Origin: Methanosarcinales archaeon | GTDB taxonomy: Archaea > Halobacteriota > Methanosarcinia > Methanosarcinales > Methanogasteraceae | DNA: 8,736 nt | Direction: 5' to 3' | NCBI GenBank assembly: GCA_030605805.1 | Contig: JAUWHQ010000041.1 | Location: 1-8,736 of the forward strand | Shown: one piece after another, positions 5,436 through 8,736 of the stretch | Numbering within the stretch: position 1 is the first letter of the stretch | How the letters are laid out: the number at the start of each line of letters is the position of its first letter | The notes under the pieces: generated by a model | What the model saw: the letters and a program-made list of their open reading frames with translations, nothing else | Told to the model about the DNA's origin: nothing | Database searches by the model: none | Translations under genes and position numbers: made by a program

Positions 5436-7577
5436 ATGAAGATACACGACCTCCCGCTCCCGGGCGACATCATCGACTACTACGAAGGAACCGGCATCAT
5501 CGAACTGTACCCGCCGCAGGCAGAGGCAATCGAGAGGGGTTTGCTCGATGGAAAGAACATCCTTGCCGCGATACCGACCGCATCAGGAAAGACCCTGCTT
5601 GCAGAACTTGCGATGCTCTCAGCGATCGGATCCGGCGGAAAAGCACTTTACATCGTGCCGCTGCGGGCGCTGGCATCAGAGAAGTACGAGCGATTCAGAG
5701 AATTCAAAGATCTCGGGATCAAAGTGGGAATCTCGTCAGGCGACCTTGATTCAAGGGATGAGTATCTCGGCGACAACGACATCATCGTTGCGACGTCAGA
5801 GAAGGCTGACTCGCTCCTGCGCAACGAGACGCAGTGGATGTATGACCTGACCGCGGTGGTCATCGATGAGATCCACCTCCTCGATTCGCCTGACCGCGGA
5901 CCGACGCTTGAGGTCACGATCGCGCGAATGCGGCGCATCAATCCGTATATTCACATCATCGCGCTCTCAGCAACGGTCGGTAACGCGCACGCAATCGCGG
6001 ACTGGCTCGATGCCGAGTGCATCTCATCCGAGTGGCGACCCGTTGACCTGCAGGAAGGCGTGCTTCTCGGCAGTACCATCCATTTTTTGGGTCGTGAAAC
6101 CGAGTTCTCGCTTGCCCGCCCGGGGCGCTCCGATCCGGTCGAAGCACTCGTCCTTGATACGCTTGAAAGCGGCGGGCAGTGCCTGATATTTGATAGCAGC
6201 CGCAGAAACGCCGCAAGCACGGCAGCGCGGGTGAGCAAGACGCTTGCATCATGCGCATCATACAAAACCCCGCATCTAGCTGAGCTTGCAGATACGGTCA
6301 GGGAGACTGACACCGACGCCGCACGAAAGCTTGCGGGCTGCATCGAGTGCGCCGCCGCATTCCACCACGCAGGCTTGCTTCCTGAGCACAGAAGGATCGT
6401 GGAGAATGGGTTTCGGAATAACGAGATCAAGGTGATCGCATGCACGCCAACGCTCGCTTTCGGGCTCAATCTTCCTGCGAGACGGGTGATCATCAAGAGT
6501 TATCGCAGATACAACCCGAATTACGGGATGGAGCCGATACCAATCCTTGAATACAAGCAGATGGCAGGAAGAGCCGGGCGTCCGCATCTGGATCCATCCG
6601 GCGAATGCGTACTGCTCGCAAAATCGTATTCCGAACTCCAGAGCCTGCTTGAAGGCTACATAGAATCCGATCCGGAGCCGATCTACTCAAAACTCGGCAC
6701 AGAAAGCGCGCTTCGCAGTCACATCCTCTCTGCCATCACCGGCAGGTTCGGCGCATCACACGACGAACTGATGGATTTCCTTGGGCTGACGTTCTTTGCG
6801 ACGCAGCAGGAGACCTCGCACCTGCGCGGAGTCGTTGAGAACGTTCTCGACTTTCTCCGCGAGAACGGGATGATAACCATGTCTGGTGAGTCGATCGCGC
6901 CAACAGCCCTTGGGAAACTGGTTTCGAGGCTGTATCTCGATCCTTATGGGGCAGCGGTCATTGTGGATGGACTTCGATCGCGCGAAGAGGGTAGCGTCAG
7001 TGATCTTACGCTGCTGCACCTGATATGCAGGACGCCTGACCTCCGCAAACTCTACCTCCGCAAGAAGGACTATGAATGGATTTCCGACTTTGCATACAAG
7101 ATGCACGATGAATTTACAGAGGTCCCAAGCGAGTTTGATCCCGGATATGAGTGGTTTCTTGGCGAAGTGAAGACCGCTGCAATGCTCCTTGACTGGGTCG
7201 GTGAATCTCCGGACCGGGATATCGAGACACGATTCGGCATCGGCGGCGGAGACATCCGGGGCATCGCCGACACAGCCCAGTGGATCGCGTATGCGACAGC
7301 GCAGATCTCTGCCCACATCAAAAGCCGGCACGCAAAGAGGGCAAGAGAACTCACAGATCGGCTGAAATACGGGATAAAGTCAGAACTCCTCCCGCTCGTC
7401 ACCATCCGTGGCATCGGCAGAGCGCGTGCCCGCAAGCTGCGTGAGGCAGGGTACGTTACGCCAGAATCGCTTGTCAATGCTGGCAAGACGAAGATCGGGA
7501 AGGTTGTCGGACAGAAGGTGGCAGAGAACGCGATTGAGGACGTGAAATCGAGTGGCGGGGCAGGGTTGTCTGAATAG
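5436..7577 (+). CDS. hel308: ATP-dependent DNA helicase Hel308
   Basis: 713 aa, usual length for Hel308, a 3'-5' superfamily 2 helicase that unwinds lagging strands at stalled replication forks. Seen in order: Q-motif region YPPQAEAI (25-32), Walker A PTASGKT (47-53), motif Ia PLRALASEKY (75-84), and the DEIH box (144-147). Motif III LSATVGN is at 177-183, motif IV LIFDSSRRNA at 250-259, and AAFHHAGLLPEHR at 307-319. Motif V, CTPTLAFGLNLPARR, is at 336-350, and motif VI, QMAGRAGRP, at 375-383. A winged-helix region follows at about 420-500, then the ratchet-domain block (GGGDIRGIADTAQW, 603-616). The C-terminal helix-hairpin-helix reads LVTIRGIGRARARKLREAGY (654-673). All catalytic motifs are intact. 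The ATG at 5436 is preferred: the family starts close to this point and a TATA-like element lies 31 nt upstream. Confidence 0.96.
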   Translation: MKIHDLPLPGDIIDYYEGTGIIELYPPQAEAIERGLLDGKNILAAIPTASGKTLLAELAMLSAIGSGGKALYIVPLRALASEKYERFREFKDLGIKVGISSGDLDSRDEYLGDNDIIVATSEKADSLLRNETQWMYDLTAVVIDEIHLLDSPDRGPTLEVTIARMRRINPYIHIIALSATVGNAHAIADWLDAECISSEWRPVDLQEGVLLGSTIHFLGRETEFSLARPGRSDPVEALVLDTLESGGQCLIFDSSRRNAASTAARVSKTLASCASYKTPHLAELADTVRETDTDAARKLAGCIECAAAFHHAGLLPEHRRIVENGFRNNEIKVIACTPTLAFGLNLPARRVIIKSYRRYNPNYGMEPIPILEYKQMAGRAGRPHLDPSGECVLLAKSYSELQSLLEGYIESDPEPIYSKLGTESALRSHILSAITGRFGASHDELMDFLGLTFFATQQETSHLRGVVENVLDFLRENGMITMSGESIAPTALGKLVSRLYLDPYGAAVIVDGLRSREEGSVSDLTLLHLICRTPDLRKLYLRKKDYEWISDFAYKMHDEFTEVPSEFDPGYEWFLGEVKTAAMLLDWVGESPDRDIETRFGIGGGDIRGIADTAQWIAYATAQISAHIKSRHAKRARELTDRLKYGIKSELLPLVTIRGIGRARARKLREAGYVTPESLVNAGKTKIGKVVGQKVAENAIEDVKSSGGAGLSE

Positions 7578-7631
7578 GCGCACCGGCGTATGCTTTTATG
7601 CTGTTTAAGAAACATAAAAACGTTAGATAAC

Positions 7632-7636
7632 AGGAG
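7632..7636 (+). promoter_or_regulatory. Shine-Dalgarno site of tpiA
   Basis: AGGAG at 7632-7636 lies 6 nt before the ATG at 7643 and 9 nt before the second ATG at 7646, favouring 7643. Upstream, CTTTTATG (7593-7600) and TTTAAG (7604-7609) are possible promoter elements or the T-rich 3' end of hel308. The two genes are separated by 65 nt. Confidence 0.55.
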
Positions 7637-7642
7637 ACTCGC

Positions 7643-8320
7643 ATGATGAAACTCGAAACTCCACTGGTCGTATTGAACTTCAAGACCTATATAGAAGCCA
7701 CAGGTGAAAATGCAGTCCATATCGCTGAGATATGCGGTGATCTCAGCAGGGAAACGGGTATATCGATCATTGCGGTACCCCAACTTCCGGATATCCGTGC
7801 GGTGGCTGGTACCGGCGTCTCGGTGTTCTCGCAGCACATCGATGGCTTTGATCCGGGCAGTCACACCGGGCATGTGCTTGCAGAATCGTTACGCGACGCA
7901 GGCGCCACCGGCACGCTGATCAACCATTCAGAGCGCAGGCTCACGCTTGCTGACATCGACGCCGCGATTGGTGCAGCACGCCGCACAGGTCTCACAACGA
8001 TCGTGTGCAGCAACAACGTCGCAACCACCAGAGCCGCTGCATCATTAAGACCGGATTTTGTTGCAGTTGAGCCGCCCGAGTTGATCGGTAGCGGCATCCC
8101 TGTGTCAAGCGCTGACCCTGACGTCGTAACAGGTTCTGTGGACGCTGTTTCGGGAATCGATCCCGGTGTCAGGGTGCTGTGCGGCGCAGGCATATCAAAG
8201 GGCGAGGATATGCGAGCTGCGCTGAAACTTGGCACGGTGGGCGTACTGCTTGCATCAGGAATCATCCGCGCCCCTGATCCGAAAGCAGCCCTCATGGACC
8301 TGATAAGCGGGATCGAGTGA
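7643..8320 (+). CDS. tpiA: Triosephosphate isomerase, archaeal type
   Basis: Interconverts dihydroxyacetone phosphate and glyceraldehyde-3-phosphate in gluconeogenesis/glycolysis; cytoplasmic. Seen in 225 aa: NFKTY with substrate-binding Lys14, INHSERR with electrophile His95, and AVEPPELIGSG with catalytic base Glu143 at the start of the flexible loop. Phosphate-binding GAGIS is at 181-185 and GVLLASGII at 200-208. Archaeal TIMs are shorter (about 220-230 aa) than bacterial ones (about 250 aa), and this length agrees. All catalytic residues are present. The start at 7643 is set by AGGAG 6 nt upstream. It runs in the same direction as hel308 but with a 65-nt gap, so co-transcription is possible but not required. 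The gene converges on the hydrolase gene at the right edge, 58 nt away. Confidence 0.96.
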   Translation: MMKLETPLVVLNFKTYIEATGENAVHIAEICGDLSRETGISIIAVPQLPDIRAVAGTGVSVFSQHIDGFDPGSHTGHVLAESLRDAGATGTLINHSERRLTLADIDAAIGAARRTGLTTIVCSNNVATTRAAASLRPDFVAVEPPELIGSGIPVSSADPDVVTGSVDAVSGIDPGVRVLCGAGISKGEDMRAALKLGTVGVLLASGIIRAPDPKAALMDLISGIE

Positions 8321-8322
8321 TC

Positions 8323-8327
8323 AAAAA
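8323..8327 (-). terminator. Oligo-T tract after the hydrolase gene (minus strand)
   Basis: AAAAA on the plus strand at 8323-8327 is TTTTT on the minus strand, about 52 nt past the hydrolase stop (8379) in the 58-nt convergent gap. It is a candidate U-tract terminator, by position only. Confidence 0.25.
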
Positions 8328-8378
8328 CAGTCAAATAACGTAAGCCTGCAAGCCATGGATAGAGTCGCGGTCATGAGG

Positions 8379-8736
8379 TCACACCGTGATCTCGATGCCG
8401 TACACCTGCTCAGGATTCTCCTTATGCACCTTCCAGAACGCTTCTTCCGCCTCTTCACCGAATCGCTCGATTAACTGGTTTGTTCTGCGGGGCACGGTCT
8501 TCGGACCGAGCACAGCACCCGGTCGCTCCGGATCATCGATATAATCGGTCTCCATCATGAACCGGCTCCCTTCGGCAAGCGCCGTCTCGATTGCACCCTT
8601 ACCTGCAAGCACACTCGGAAATACGCCCTCGCGCTTAAAGACATTCACCATCGGCGGCGCATAATGTTTGACCACTTTTTCAGGCGGCAGTCCCGACTTC
8701 CTTGCGATTGCAGCAAGATCGGCGATCACTGCCGCG
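8379..8736 (-). CDS. TatD-like TIM-barrel metal-dependent hydrolase (COG1099-like), C-terminal part
   Basis: The frame is open to the window edge, so the N-terminal half with the first metal ligands is missing; 118 codons are visible. Seen: the METDYIDDPERPGAVLGPKT block, in which the Asp after Glu-Thr matches the last metal-binding aspartate of TatD-type amidohydrolases. Before it stands KHYAPPMVNVFKREGVFPSVLAGKGAIETAL. The tail (TNQLIERFGEEAEEAFWKVHKENPEQVYGIEITV) matches the archaeal TIM-barrel hydrolase group that I recall as COG1099. Known: TatD relatives are metal-dependent hydrolases/nucleases, but the substrate of this archaeal group is not settled. It converges with tpiA and probably has no functional link to it. 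The GTG at 8729 is an internal Val, since two alanine codons precede it in frame; it is not the start. Confidence 0.85.
   Translation of the reverse strand, partial: AAVIADLAAIARKSGLPPEKVVKHYAPPMVNVFKREGVFPSVLAGKGAIETALAEGSRFMMETDYIDDPERPGAVLGPKTVPRRTNQLIERFGEEAEEAFWKVHKENPEQVYGIEITV

Noticed and set aside
6756..7331. 191-codon open frame on the minus strand inside hel308
   Set aside because: Antisense shadow of a high-GC gene whose plus-strand frame carries all helicase domains.
7070..7873. 267-codon minus-strand frame spanning the hel308 end and tpiA start
   Set aside because: It overlaps two well-supported genes in antisense and has a serine/arginine-rich composition typical of shadow frames.
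1..8736. Possible CRISPR array, tRNA, rRNA, transposase or defence island
   Set aside because: No regularly spaced direct repeats, tRNA-like T-loop/acceptor patterns, or transposase, integrase or nuclease-defence motifs were seen on either strand.

Overview
This looks like a piece of a euryarchaeal chromosome, probably from a methanogen or methane/alkane-oxidising lineage related to Methanosarcinales. The evidence is archaeal-specific proteins: phosphopantothenate synthetase (the archaeal CoA route), the archaeal forms of phosphopantetheine adenylyltransferase and triosephosphate isomerase, Hel308 helicase, and a glutamyl-tRNA reductase whose motifs resemble Methanosarcina proteins as I remember them. 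TATA-like boxes sit about 28-31 nt before two start codons, as expected for archaeal promoters. The lineage is a judgement from recall; no search was run.

Layout. 1-280 (+): 3' end of a potassium channel gene (selectivity filter, inner helix, C-terminal zinc ribbon). 425-898 (+): coaD. 958-2220 (+): hemA. 2375-3124 (+): phosphopantothenate synthetase. 3125-3525: AT-richer convergent intergenic region holding T-tracts and a nested inverted repeat. 5267-3526 (-): a two-gene unit, an SppA-like membrane serine protease followed by a membrane-anchored, sequon-rich DUF4350-like protein, joined by a TGATG stop/start overlap. 5268-5435: divergent promoter region. 5436-7577 (+): Hel308 helicase. 7643-8320 (+): triosephosphate isomerase. 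8736-8379 (-): C-terminal part of a TatD-like TIM-barrel metal-dependent hydrolase, cut by the window edge.

How the genes work together. CoaD and phosphopantothenate synthetase are both CoA biosynthesis steps and bracket hemA, the first committed step of tetrapyrrole synthesis (haem, sirohaem, F430, corrinoids). The three genes are separated by 59-154 bp, so they form a cofactor-biosynthesis neighbourhood and not a tight operon. Hel308 (replication-fork repair) and TpiA (central carbon metabolism) are housekeeping genes, each with a promoter-like element of its own. The protease/DUF4350 pair is compositionally different, clearly AT-richer in its downstream gene, and is the least understood part of the window.

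I found no CRISPR array, tRNA, rRNA, transposase or phage gene. Most of the window is ordinary archaeal core genome. The best candidate for something under-described is the coupled SppA-like/DUF4350 surface module, followed by the zinc-ribbon potassium channel and the structured non-coding elements at 2281-2304 and 3325-3391.
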